Part shown: positions 45,382 to 53,914 of the stretch, one piece after another
Numbering within the stretch: the first letter of the stretch is position 1
Layout of the letters: every line of letters starts with the position of its first letter
Notes under the pieces: generated by a model
Database searches by the model: none
Told to the model about the DNA's origin: nothing
What the model saw: the letters and a program-made list of their open reading frames with translations, nothing else
Position numbers and translations under genes: made by a program
Assembly: GCA_965247735.1 (NCBI GenBank)
Contig: CBDFHN010000002.1
Span: 310,001-374,000, forward strand
DNA length: 64,000 nucleotides
Source: JAOXRU01 sp965247735
GTDB taxonomy: Bacteria > Bacteroidota > Bacteroidia > Flavobacteriales > Flavobacteriaceae
Direction: 5' to 3'

Positions 45382-45804
45382 ATGGAAAACTCACTTCCGG
45401 TACATAAAAAAATAATTCTTTTTGATGGTGTTTGCAATTTTTGCAATGATACCATCAATTATATTATTAAAAATGACCGTAAAGATGTCTTCCGTTTTGC
45501 ATCACTACAAAGTATTTTAGGTCAAGAGCTACTAAACACAAGAGGAATCAATCCACAACAAATCGATTCTATAGTACTTATTGATCCAGATATTGCCTAT
45601 TATATAAAAGCTGATGCTGCAATTGAAATAGCTGTTGAAATTGGTGGACTATGGAGTTTTTTTAGAATTTTTGAATATATTCTCCCACAGAAATTTAGAA
45701 ACTTCATTTATGATTTTGTTGCCAAGAACCGCTATAGGTGGTTTGGGAAAAAAGAGCAATGTATGATCCCTACTCCTGAGCTAAAAGCCAAATTTTTAGG
45801 TTGA
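45382..45804 (+). CDS. DCC family thiol-disulfide oxidoreductase-like protein (DUF393)
   Basis: 140 residues with the DCC signature ILFDGVCNFCND (CxxC), FRFASLQSILGQELL and the conserved end NRYRWFGKKEQCMIPTPEL. A short hydrophobic stretch lies around GGLWSFFRIFEYILP. It is 45 bases downstream of mutS2 and faces the giant surface protein gene. Confidence 0.9.
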   Translation: MENSLPVHKKIILFDGVCNFCNDTINYIIKNDRKDVFRFASLQSILGQELLNTRGINPQQIDSIVLIDPDIAYYIKADAAIEIAVEIGGLWSFFRIFEYILPQKFRNFIYDFVAKNRYRWFGKKEQCMIPTPELKAKFLG

Positions 45805-45810
45805 TAAAAA

Positions 45811-48800
45811 CTAACTTTTTTTCACTCTAAATGTTACTCTTCTATTTGTAATTACTGTTCTTACTTTTGTTGTTAATATTGCTTGATTAGAAATTAAAAC
45901 AGGACAAAATGTACTAACAGAATTAGATACTTGTACCCTATATCTGTAGCCATTTTTATCAATACCTGGTGTTATTAGTATTAGATTATTTGTTTGTGTT
46001 CCTGAATATTCACTTCCATCGTTAATATTTGTATAACTAACACCTCCATCTGTACTCATCTGCCATTGGTAGGTATCAGTATCATTTGCTATTACGGTAA
46101 AATTAGCATTTGTAGAAACAATAGTTGTAACATTTACTGGCTGCGTTACTATTGTTGCTGGTGTTTGAATTGTTATCGTAGTAGATGCGGCATCATTGGC
46201 ACCATTGTTATCTATATTTGGGTTATAAGATATTGACGCATTATTTACAATTGCTCCAGCACTAACTGCTGTTGCCGTTATTGCTATAGTTCGTGTATTA
46301 TTAACACCTATAACTGCAATATCTGGAACTTCCCAAATACCTGTAACAGCGTTATATGTTCCATAACCAACATCGCTAACATAACTAAAGCTAGCTGGTA
46401 ATAGCAGAGAAACTAAAGCTGGTGAGGCTGCAATAATTGCATCTGGGCCATTATTTGTTAGGGTTAATGTAAACACAACTGCTTCGCCAATACAAGCATT
46501 AATTTTGTCTGATGTTAAAGATAAACTTAACTCAGAATCATTGGTATCTAAACATAAGGTAAAAGTACCATCTGTACCATTACTAAAAGTATCTACAGAT
46601 ATATAATATGTATTGCCAATTGTCAATCCACTAGCATTTATAGTTACATCATCACCAGTAGAAACATATCTTTTACTAAATAACTCGGTAGTGCCATCAG
46701 CTTCCCATACCGCCAATTGTGTATAGCGCTGACTTCCTTTGGCTCCACCTCTATCTACAGTAATATTAATAAGACCAGCGGAAGCAATAAAACTAAACCA
46801 TCTATTAAATTTTGGTCCTGAATTATTCCAGTTTGTACCCGCATTTTTATCTGGCGTAGCACCTATTGTAGTGTATATTGCATTGGCTGAACAGCTATTG
46901 ACTAAACTAGTTACATCAATGGCGCCTTCATAAAAATCATAATCAACAGTGTCCTCTAAGCATAGGGTAAATGATCCATCTGTACTGGTATTAAAAGAAT
47001 CCACTGATATATAATATGTTGCTCCTGGTGTTAAACTTGTAACTCCTAAAATAACATCTTCTGTAGTTGTTTGGTAGCGCTCACTTTTTATTTCTGTAAC
47101 ACCATCGGCTTCCCACAATGCCAATTGTGTATAGCGTTGGTTTCCTTTTGTGCCACCTCTATCTACAGTTATATTTATCATTCCAGTTACTGGTGCAATA
47201 AAAGTAAACCAACGATTGAATTTTGGCCCACTATTATCCCAATTAGCTCCAGCATTTCTATCAGGAGTCCCACCAATTGTTGTATATATCGCATCTGCTG
47301 AACAACTATTAATAATGCCTGTAACATCTATGGCCCCTTCATAAAAATCATAATCTACCCTATCATCTAAGCATAGGGTAAAGGATCCATCTGTACTGGT
47401 ATTAAATGAATCAACAGAAATAAAATACGTAGCTCCTACAGTTAAGCCAATTGCCCCTAAAGATACATCTTCAAGCGTTGTTTGATAGCGTTCACTTTTT
47501 ACTTCGGTAATTCCATCTGCTTCCCACAAAGCCAATTGTGTATAGCGCTGATTTCCTTTTGTGCTATTAATATCAACCGTAACATCAATCATTCCAGTAA
47601 ATGGAGCTGTAAACTTAAACCATCGGTTAAATTTGGGGCCAGAATTATTCCAATTGCTTCCAGCATTTTTATCTGGAGTAGCACCAATTGTTGAGTATAA
47701 AGCATCTGCTGAACAGCTATTCATTATACTTGTAATATCTATTGCTCCTTCATAAAAATCATAATCTACAATATCGTCTAAGCATAAAGTAAATGTCCCG
47801 TCAGTACTAGTATTAAAGGAATCCACAGATATATAATATGTTGCTCCTGGGGTTAAACTTGTAACTCCTAAAATAACATCTTCTGTAGTTGTTTGGTAGC
47901 GTTCACTTTTTATCTCAGTGACACCATCTGCTTCCCATAATGCCAATTGTGTATAGCGCTGGTTTCCTTTTATACCATTAATATCAACTGTAATGTTCAT
48001 CATCCCCGTTGCTGGTGCTATAAAAGTAAACCAACGATTAAACTTAGGGCCAGAATTATTCCATGCCGATCCTGCATTTCTATCAGGCGTTGCTCCTATT
48101 GTTGTGTATATCGCATCCGCAGAACAACTATTAATTATACTAGTAACATCTATTGCTCCTTCATAAAAATCGTAATCCACCCTATCATCTAAACACATGG
48201 TAAATGATCCATCTGTGCTGTTATTAAATGAATCCACAGATATATAATAAGTGGCACCTACTGTTAAACCAATTGCTCCTAAAGATACATCCTCAAGAGT
48301 TGTTTGATATCGCTCACTTTTTATTTCTGTTGTTCCGTCTGCTTCCCATAAAGCTAATTGTGTATAGCGTTGATTTCCTTTTGTACTATTAATATCAACT
48401 GTAACATCAATCATTCCAGTAAATGGAGCTATAAACTTAAACCATCTGTTAAACTTTGGGCCAGAATTATTCCAATTGCTACCTGCGTTTTTATCTGCTG
48501 TTCCTCCTATTGTGGTATAGATAGCATCCGATGAACAACTATTCATTATGCCTGTAATATCTATTGCTCCTTCATAAAAATCATAATCTACAGTATCGTC
48601 TAAGCATAGCGTAAATGATCCATCTGTACTGGTATTAAATGAATCCACAGATATATAATATGTTGCTCCTGGTGTTAAACTTACAGATCCCAATGCAACA
48701 TCCTCTAGATTAGATTGGTAGCGTTCACTATTTATTTCAGTAATTCCATCAGCCTCCCACAATGCCAATTGAGTATAGCGTTGACTTCCTTTTATTCCCT

Positions 48801-50763
48801 GAATATCAACAGTAACATTTATCATTCCTGATGCTGGTGCTGTGAACTTGAACCATCTATTAAATTTTGGCCCAGTATTATTCCAATTACTACCTGCATT
48901 TTTATCTGGTGTTCCTCCTATTGTAGTATAAACAGCATCTGAAGAACAGCTATTAATAATACTGGTTACATCTATTGCACCCTCATAAAAATCATAATCT
49001 ACAATATCTTGCAAACATAGCGTAAATGTACCATCTGTACTGGTATTAAAACTATCAACTGAAATATAATAGGTGTCTCCTACAGTCAACCCTACAGTAC
49101 CTATAGCAACATCTTCCAATGTTGTTTGGTAACGTTTGCTACTAATTTCTGTAGTACCATCATTTTCCCATATTGCTAATTGTGTATAGCGTTGATTTCC
49201 TTTTGTTCCTTGAATATCAACAGTAATATTTATCATTCCTGATGCTGGTGCTATAAACTTAAACCATTTGTTAAATTTTGGTCCAGTGTTGTTCCAATTA
49301 CTTCCTGCATTTTTATCTGCTGTTCCTCCTATTGTGGTAAATGCTGCATCTGCCGAACAGCTATTAATTAAGCTAGTAACATCTAATGCACATTCATAAA
49401 AATCATAATTAGAAATTGTAATTTGAGTTGTTGCTGATGTATTTAATATAGGATCGCCAGACATGCCTCCATATTCTACTACATAGCCTTGTGGATGATA
49501 GTTAGAAGAAGGGTTAGTACTACCAGTAATAGACAAATCGTTCCAAGATCCATTAGGATTTACATTGGGATGTGTGATGTGTGCATAATCTTCATTACCT
49601 GAATTATTAGGTTCTCCTGAATTCCAAAAAGCATAATTAGGAGTACTGCCTCCTGCTAGTCCATTCCAAAACACAGTACCAGATTCAGGACCTGTAACCC
49701 ATCGCCATTCACCTTCAACAGCAGCATCACTAGCTCCAATCCATCCTGTTCCATTAGCTTGCTCCCCAGAAAAATCTGATTCTGCCTGAGATGTTAATGT
49801 TGCCAAATATCCTTGTAACCCATAATATGTTCTTGCGCTTGCTGCTACATTTGCATCATCCCATCTAATCCCTAAACTAGGAACAAATTCATAATAATGT
49901 CCAGTAGTTGGCAAATAATTAGGGCCTCCCATTGTAATAGAAAAATCTCTGGTACCAATAGGGTTTGTTCCACTACTAGAATATACTACTGCACTTATTG
50001 CAGCTTCAAACGCTGTTAGTGTAGCTGGCCCTTCTAAGGTTAATTTTCCTTCTGTTACATCCCAACTCGAAGTTATAGATGGGTGTGATCCTGTAAGCGT
50101 AAGTAAATCTTCACCATTAATGTATCCTGATGTTATTTGAACCGCTACAGCAGTAGCTGTAGTATCATCAGCATCTGTAATACTAATAGTCTCAACCACA
50201 GGTATAGTCCCTTGCGCACAAAAAGATTGATTACCCGTTGCTGTAAGTACTGGTGGGATATTTACATTAGTACATATTTCTATTGAAAAATTAACTAATG
50301 TCCCTATATCAATCCCAGCATGGTCAGAAACTCTTAATGTCCAGTTTCCATTAGGATTTTCTCCATTAAAAATACTCAAAACATCGTCAGGTTCAAAACT
50401 ACCAGTAAATGGAGCTGATCCTCCAACAATTCCAATTGTTGCAGCGTCATCAAAAATTGTGTTTACATAATTATTTCCAGAACCACCATGCCTATTTGAA
50501 AGGTTTATAGTTGTACCTTGTGGACTCGTTAATCTAATTCTTAAATCACTAACATAGGTATGTATTATGTTTAAAGTAACATTTACATCAGTAACAGCAC
50601 TTGTTCCAAGATAATTAACTGTTTCTGAAACTCCCGTAACATTGGCATCTGGAATACTCGCACCTGTATTCCATGTTAGCACAGTACAGCTTTGAGCTAT
50701 AGAAACATTGATATGTAGAATACTAAAAAGTAGTATTAAAAAAAACGTTTTGTAAAAGGGCAT
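45811..50763 (-). CDS. 1650-residue surface protein: P domain, C-type-lectin-like domain, seven PPC-like repeats, DUF11 and Ig-like domain
   Basis: Signal peptide (FFLILLFSILHINVSIAQ). Residues 25-165 form a proprotein-convertase P-like domain (DLRIRLTSPQGTTINLSNRHGG, PNGNWTLRVSDHAG). Around 285-435 is a C-type-lectin-like domain (GLQGYLATLTSQAESDF, GEWRWVTGPESG, PNNSGNEDYAHI, GSWNDL). Seven PPC-like repeats of 137 residues follow (YDFYEGAIDVTSIINSCS ... GATYYISVDSFNTSTDGSFTLCL). After them come a DUF11-like domain (VFTLTLTNNGPDAIIAAS) and an Ig-like domain (TYQWQMSTDGG). It ends in VTFRVKKS. I do not see a canonical type A or B T9SS C-terminal domain, unlike most such proteins, so secretion may use another route or the CTD may be lost. 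Probably an adhesin. Confidence 0.85.
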   Translation of the reverse strand: MPFYKTFFLILLFSILHINVSIAQSCTVLTWNTGASIPDANVTGVSETVNYLGTSAVTDVNVTLNIIHTYVSDLRIRLTSPQGTTINLSNRHGGSGNNYVNTIFDDAATIGIVGGSAPFTGSFEPDDVLSIFNGENPNGNWTLRVSDHAGIDIGTLVNFSIEICTNVNIPPVLTATGNQSFCAQGTIPVVETISITDADDTTATAVAVQITSGYINGEDLLTLTGSHPSITSSWDVTEGKLTLEGPATLTAFEAAISAVVYSSSGTNPIGTRDFSITMGGPNYLPTTGHYYEFVPSLGIRWDDANVAASARTYYGLQGYLATLTSQAESDFSGEQANGTGWIGASDAAVEGEWRWVTGPESGTVFWNGLAGGSTPNYAFWNSGEPNNSGNEDYAHITHPNVNPNGSWNDLSITGSTNPSSNYHPQGYVVEYGGMSGDPILNTSATTQITISNYDFYECALDVTSLINSCSADAAFTTIGGTADKNAGSNWNNTGPKFNKWFKFIAPASGMINITVDIQGTKGNQRYTQLAIWENDGTTEISSKRYQTTLEDVAIGTVGLTVGDTYYISVDSFNTSTDGTFTLCLQDIVDYDFYEGAIDVTSIINSCSSDAVYTTIGGTPDKNAGSNWNNTGPKFNRWFKFTAPASGMINVTVDIQGIKGSQRYTQLALWEADGITEINSERYQSNLEDVALGSVSLTPGATYYISVDSFNTSTDGSFTLCLDDTVDYDFYEGAIDITGIMNSCSSDAIYTTIGGTADKNAGSNWNNSGPKFNRWFKFIAPFTGMIDVTVDINSTKGNQRYTQLALWEADGTTEIKSERYQTTLEDVSLGAIGLTVGATYYISVDSFNNSTDGSFTMCLDDRVDYDFYEGAIDVTSIINSCSADAIYTTIGATPDRNAGSAWNNSGPKFNRWFTFIAPATGMMNITVDINGIKGNQRYTQLALWEADGVTEIKSERYQTTTEDVILGVTSLTPGATYYISVDSFNTSTDGTFTLCLDDIVDYDFYEGAIDITSIMNSCSADALYSTIGATPDKNAGSNWNNSGPKFNRWFKFTAPFTGMIDVTVDINSTKGNQRYTQLALWEADGITEVKSERYQTTLEDVSLGAIGLTVGATYFISVDSFNTSTDGSFTLCLDDRVDYDFYEGAIDVTGIINSCSADAIYTTIGGTPDRNAGANWDNSGPKFNRWFTFIAPVTGMINITVDRGGTKGNQRYTQLALWEADGVTEIKSERYQTTTEDVILGVTSLTPGATYYISVDSFNTSTDGSFTLCLEDTVDYDFYEGAIDVTSLVNSCSANAIYTTIGATPDKNAGTNWNNSGPKFNRWFSFIASAGLINITVDRGGAKGSQRYTQLAVWEADGTTELFSKRYVSTGDDVTINASGLTIGNTYYISVDTFSNGTDGTFTLCLDTNDSELSLSLTSDKINACIGEAVVFTLTLTNNGPDAIIAASPALVSLLLPASFSYVSDVGYGTYNAVTGIWEVPDIAVIGVNNTRTIAITATAVSAGAIVNNASISYNPNIDNNGANDAASTTITIQTPATIVTQPVNVTTIVSTNANFTVIANDTDTYQWQMSTDGGVSYTNINDGSEYSGTQTNNLILITPGIDKNGYRYRVQVSNSVSTFCPVLISNQAILTTKVRTVITNRRVTFRVKKS
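46540..49407. repeat. Seven 411-bp coding repeats of the surface protein gene
   Basis: Each unit is 137 codons and in frame. Neighbouring units differ mainly by synonymous and conservative changes, while some alternate units share blocks (for example KSERYQTTLEDVSLGAIGLTVG). This indicates recombination between repeats. Confidence 0.85.
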
Positions 50764-50991
50764 TAAATAATCTGGTTAGTTAGTCTGGCTTAAAAATAGT
50801 AATGCCTTGACTTAACTACCAATAAATGTTGTGTACAGGTACTAATAAATATATGAACCTACTATTGGTAGTTGTTAACTTTTCTTATAAAAACTAAACT
50901 TTATTTATTCCATATTTTATTGCTTTAGAAAATCCAATTTTCTTATTTGTGCAACCAAATATTAGAAGGTCTATTTTAACAAGTTTTTCAA

Positions 50992-51438
50992 TTAATCCCA
51001 TACAAACCTCCAAGTACCATCTTCTTGTCTTTTCCATACCGTATGATAAACACTAGTTTTCTCTTTTTTAATGCCCAATGAATCAATAAAAGTAAAAGTA
51101 GCATCACCATAAGTATAGGCCAAGTCACCAGAACTACTTACCTCTACAAAAGTAGGTTTCCAGGTTAGGGTTTCATTTGGTCTTACATCATTTTTAATCC
51201 ATTCTTTAATGGCTTGCTTGCCTTCAACCAACTTTCCACTTTTCCTAATAACACCATCAATTGCTGCATATGTATAGAATGCTTCTGCAAGACCAATTTC
51301 TTGTGCCAATCGGTTGAAATCTTGTTCAACTTTAATAATCTCAGCCTTCCACTTTTCAATACTTTCTTTAGGTTCAGATGTCTTACAACTTACTAAAAGC
51401 GCTATCGATAAAAATAATATGCTAATTCGTTTTTTCAT
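50992..51438 (-). CDS. DUF4440/SnoaL-like lipoprotein
   Basis: 148 residues with a lipoprotein signal (SILFLSIALLVSCK) and an NTF2-like fold: LAQEIGLAEAFYTYAA, GKLVEGKQAIKEWIK, SGDLAYTYGDATFTF, HTVWKRQEDGTWRFVWD. DUF4440 proteins are cup-shaped and of unknown function. It is followed by about 190 bases without a gene before the GNAT gene, so it may be separate from that operon. Confidence 0.88.
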   Translation of the reverse strand: MKKRISILFLSIALLVSCKTSEPKESIEKWKAEIIKVEQDFNRLAQEIGLAEAFYTYAAIDGVIRKSGKLVEGKQAIKEWIKNDVRPNETLTWKPTFVEVSSSGDLAYTYGDATFTFIDSLGIKKEKTSVYHTVWKRQEDGTWRFVWD

Positions 51439-51627
51439 GATTACCGTTTTAAATTATAAAAAATTATATCTATTGGCAAGGCATTCTATAGTATATGCCT
51501 AACAAATAAAAACTAGACAGCGCATACATAAGAATTTTTAAAAGCAAGTTCTAATCGTATAAATTTAGCTTTTAAATCAGAAAAAACAAAATCAAAACAT
51601 TTATTACAATTTCATCTGATAAAAAAG

Positions 51628-52152
51628 TTATATGTTTAGTTTAAATCCAAAAATATAAAGCTCTCCTTTAATAAAATCAATTGCTTCATATCTAGAAAAA
51701 CCTAATCTTTCATACATTTTCCATGCAATTTTCATTGTTTTTGTAGAATGAATAAAAAGCTGCTGATGTCCATTTTCTTTTGCTTTAGTTATACAGGCTT
51801 TACAGAGAAATTTAGCTATTCCTTTTCCTCTTTCAGCTGGGTCAACGGCAAGTAACCTAAATCCTGAAGCATTTTTAATTTCTGATGCAATTCCTCCAGT
51901 TCCATAGTTCTTCATATCGCTAAAATACACAACAGCGCCAAGCACTTTATTTTTATCAGATACAGCAACTAAAAGTTCCGTATTATCTTTTTCAGTTAGT
52001 TTTCCAACATTCAATAACATTTTAAAATATTCAGGGTTTTCTGATCCTTTTGGAAAACCTTCTAATAAGGAGTATGCTTTTACCATTAATTTACCAATAC
52101 CTTCAAATTCTTCAGGTTTAGCATTTCTTATGTCAAACTCATTGCTATTCAT
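51628..52152 (-). CDS. GNAT family N-acetyltransferase
   Basis: 174 residues. The acetyl-CoA-binding motif is RLLAVDPAERGKGIAKFLCKACITKAKENG (R/Q-x-x-G-x-G/A type), followed by MKIAWKMYERLGFSRYEAIDF. Substrate not known. It is the last gene after the regulator, 41 bases downstream, and could be part of the same transcript. Confidence 0.88.
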   Translation of the reverse strand: MNSNEFDIRNAKPEEFEGIGKLMVKAYSLLEGFPKGSENPEYFKMLLNVGKLTEKDNTELLVAVSDKNKVLGAVVYFSDMKNYGTGGIASEIKNASGFRLLAVDPAERGKGIAKFLCKACITKAKENGHQQLFIHSTKTMKIAWKMYERLGFSRYEAIDFIKGELYIFGFKLNI

Positions 52153-52193
52153 TAAAAAAAAATATTTTTACAAAGTTACTTTTAATTTTGGCA

Positions 52194-52868
52194 TCATTTT
52201 ATCTTTCTCATAAACGACTCTTTATAGGTTTTTCCAATAGGAATAATATTGTCTCCCATAAATACTTGATTGCCATGTATTTTTGTTATTTTATCAATGT
52301 TTACAATATAAGAACGATGAATTTGTACAAATCTAAAGTTTTGCAATTTCTCATTCCAATTACGTAGACTATCCAAAATCAAGATTTTTTTTGCTTCAGT
52401 AATTACGTTTACATAATCAACCTCTGCTTTTAAGAATAAAATATCATCGATATTTATGTTGTACAGGGTTTTATCTGAATATAAAAAGAGGTTTTTATCA
52501 ATTTCTTTTTTTTGATGAATCAGTTGATTTCTAACTCTATTTACTGCTTTAAAAAAACGCTCAAAAGAAAAGGGTTTCAATAAATAATCAACTACGGCTT
52601 CTTCAAAAGCCTCAAGGGCATAATTGCTATATGCCGTAGTTACAATCACTTTTGGTGGATTGAAAATTGTTTTTAAATATGATAGTCCATTTAATTCTGG
52701 TAATTGAACATCAAGAAACAAAATATCTGCTTGTTCCAATTTATCCTGACTAATATCTAATCCATTTTCATAGGTACCAATACAGTCCAAAAAAGGAGTT
52801 TTACTAATATAACCTTGCAATACCTCTTGTGCTGGTTTTTCATCCTCTAAAATTATACAATGTATCAT
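52194..52868 (-). CDS. LytTR response regulator
   Basis: 224 residues: a CheY-like receiver (IILEDEKPAQEVL, phospho-acceptor Asp53 in ILFLDVQLPELNG, Lys near TAYSNYALEAFEEAVVDYLLKPF) and a LytTR DNA-binding domain (IDDILFLKAEVDYVNVIT, FVQIHRSYIVNIDKITKIHGNQVFMGDNIIPIGKTYKESF). Its start overlaps the kinase stop by 4 bases. It probably regulates the receptor gene upstream in the same cluster, a guess from location. Confidence 0.95.
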   Translation of the reverse strand: MIHCIILEDEKPAQEVLQGYISKTPFLDCIGTYENGLDISQDKLEQADILFLDVQLPELNGLSYLKTIFNPPKVIVTTAYSNYALEAFEEAVVDYLLKPFSFERFFKAVNRVRNQLIHQKKEIDKNLFLYSDKTLYNINIDDILFLKAEVDYVNVITEAKKILILDSLRNWNEKLQNFRFVQIHRSYIVNIDKITKIHGNQVFMGDNIIPIGKTYKESFMRKIK

Positions 52869-53896
52869 AACTGAATATGGAGTGCTAGTTTAAAAATTTT
52901 GTTACCATCAATAATATGCAATTGATGGGTATTGGGATATAAATAGGATAATCGTTTTTTTGTATTGGCTATACCTACCCCACTCTTTTTCCAATTTGTA
53001 TCAATATCATTTGCTGCATTCTCCAGAAAAGGGTTCTCACAATAGAAAGTTAAATTATTATTCTCCAATACAATTTTTATTTTTATGCAATGCCCAGAAC
53101 CTCTTAAAAGACTGGTATATTTAAATGCATTTTCTACAAACGAAATTAATAATAAGGGTGCAATATCTTGTTTATAATTATCAATAACTACTGAAAAATC
53201 TACAGTTATTTTATCCAAAAGGCGATCTTCTTGTAAACTGATATAATCCTTAAGATGTGTAATTTCTTTTTTTAAAGACACATATTCGTTTTGCCCTTCA
53301 TGCAACATGTACCTGAAATTATCTGATAATTTTAAAATCATTTCCGCCGTTTTATCTTCTTTTTTTAATGCACTAGCATAAATGGTATTCAAGGTATTAA
53401 ACAAAAAATGTGGATTAATCTGTGATTTCAATCCAGCCAATTCTGCCTGCTCCTTCTTTCTATTGACATCTTCTAAAGCTGTTTGTTTTTTGTAAGATTC
53501 TTTTATGGAATACAACAAATAGGCAAACAAAGATAAAATGGAATAGGTAGAGATATAACCTATGGCATAATAACTTAAAAATGATGCCGAGTGTGTGCCT
53601 TTAAACAACCAATTATGGACTTTTAGGTTTATATAACCAACAACACAATACAGTATAAAAAGCAATAGTATATTCCGTAGCTTTTTTTGAGATGGAAAAA
53701 AAAGCAAATAGGAAACGTAAAATACAAGCATTCCAAAAAACAAATCATTCAATTCGCTATAAAAATGATATGGAGCTGCCCTTCCAACAGCTTTAAAAAA
53801 AGGAAACAACAAATAGATAATCCAAAAGCCTAAATGCAATACTGGTTCTCTTGCATTGCTGTTTTTTAGAAATGTCATCATTTTAGATAGTATCAT
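52865..53896 (-). CDS. LytS-like sensor histidine kinase
   Basis: 343 residues. About four membrane segments (residues 20-130) precede a His_kinase domain with SQINPHFLFNTLNTIY, in which His163 is the likely phospho-site. The ATPase has LLISFVENAFKYT and VGIANTKKRL. There is no separate periplasmic sensor domain. It overlaps the response regulator gene by 4 bases and follows the outer-membrane receptor gene by 18. Confidence 0.93.
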   Translation of the reverse strand: MILSKMMTFLKNSNAREPVLHLGFWIIYLLFPFFKAVGRAAPYHFYSELNDLFFGMLVFYVSYLLFFPSQKKLRNILLLFILYCVVGYINLKVHNWLFKGTHSASFLSYYAIGYISTYSILSLFAYLLYSIKESYKKQTALEDVNRKKEQAELAGLKSQINPHFLFNTLNTIYASALKKEDKTAEMILKLSDNFRYMLHEGQNEYVSLKKEITHLKDYISLQEDRLLDKITVDFSVVIDNYKQDIAPLLLISFVENAFKYTSLLRGSGHCIKIKIVLENNNLTFYCENPFLENAANDIDTNWKKSGVGIANTKKRLSYLYPNTHQLHIIDGNKIFKLALHIQL

Positions 53897-53914
53897 TGCT
53901 GTTATTTATGAAAT

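Noticed and set aside
45805..45840. Terminator between the DCC gene and the convergent surface protein gene
   Set aside because: Only a weak, interrupted stem before a T-run; pairing is too poor to call.
46739..48192. Several plus-strand ORFs opposite the giant surface protein
   Set aside because: They recur with the 411-bp period and are shadows of the coding repeats.
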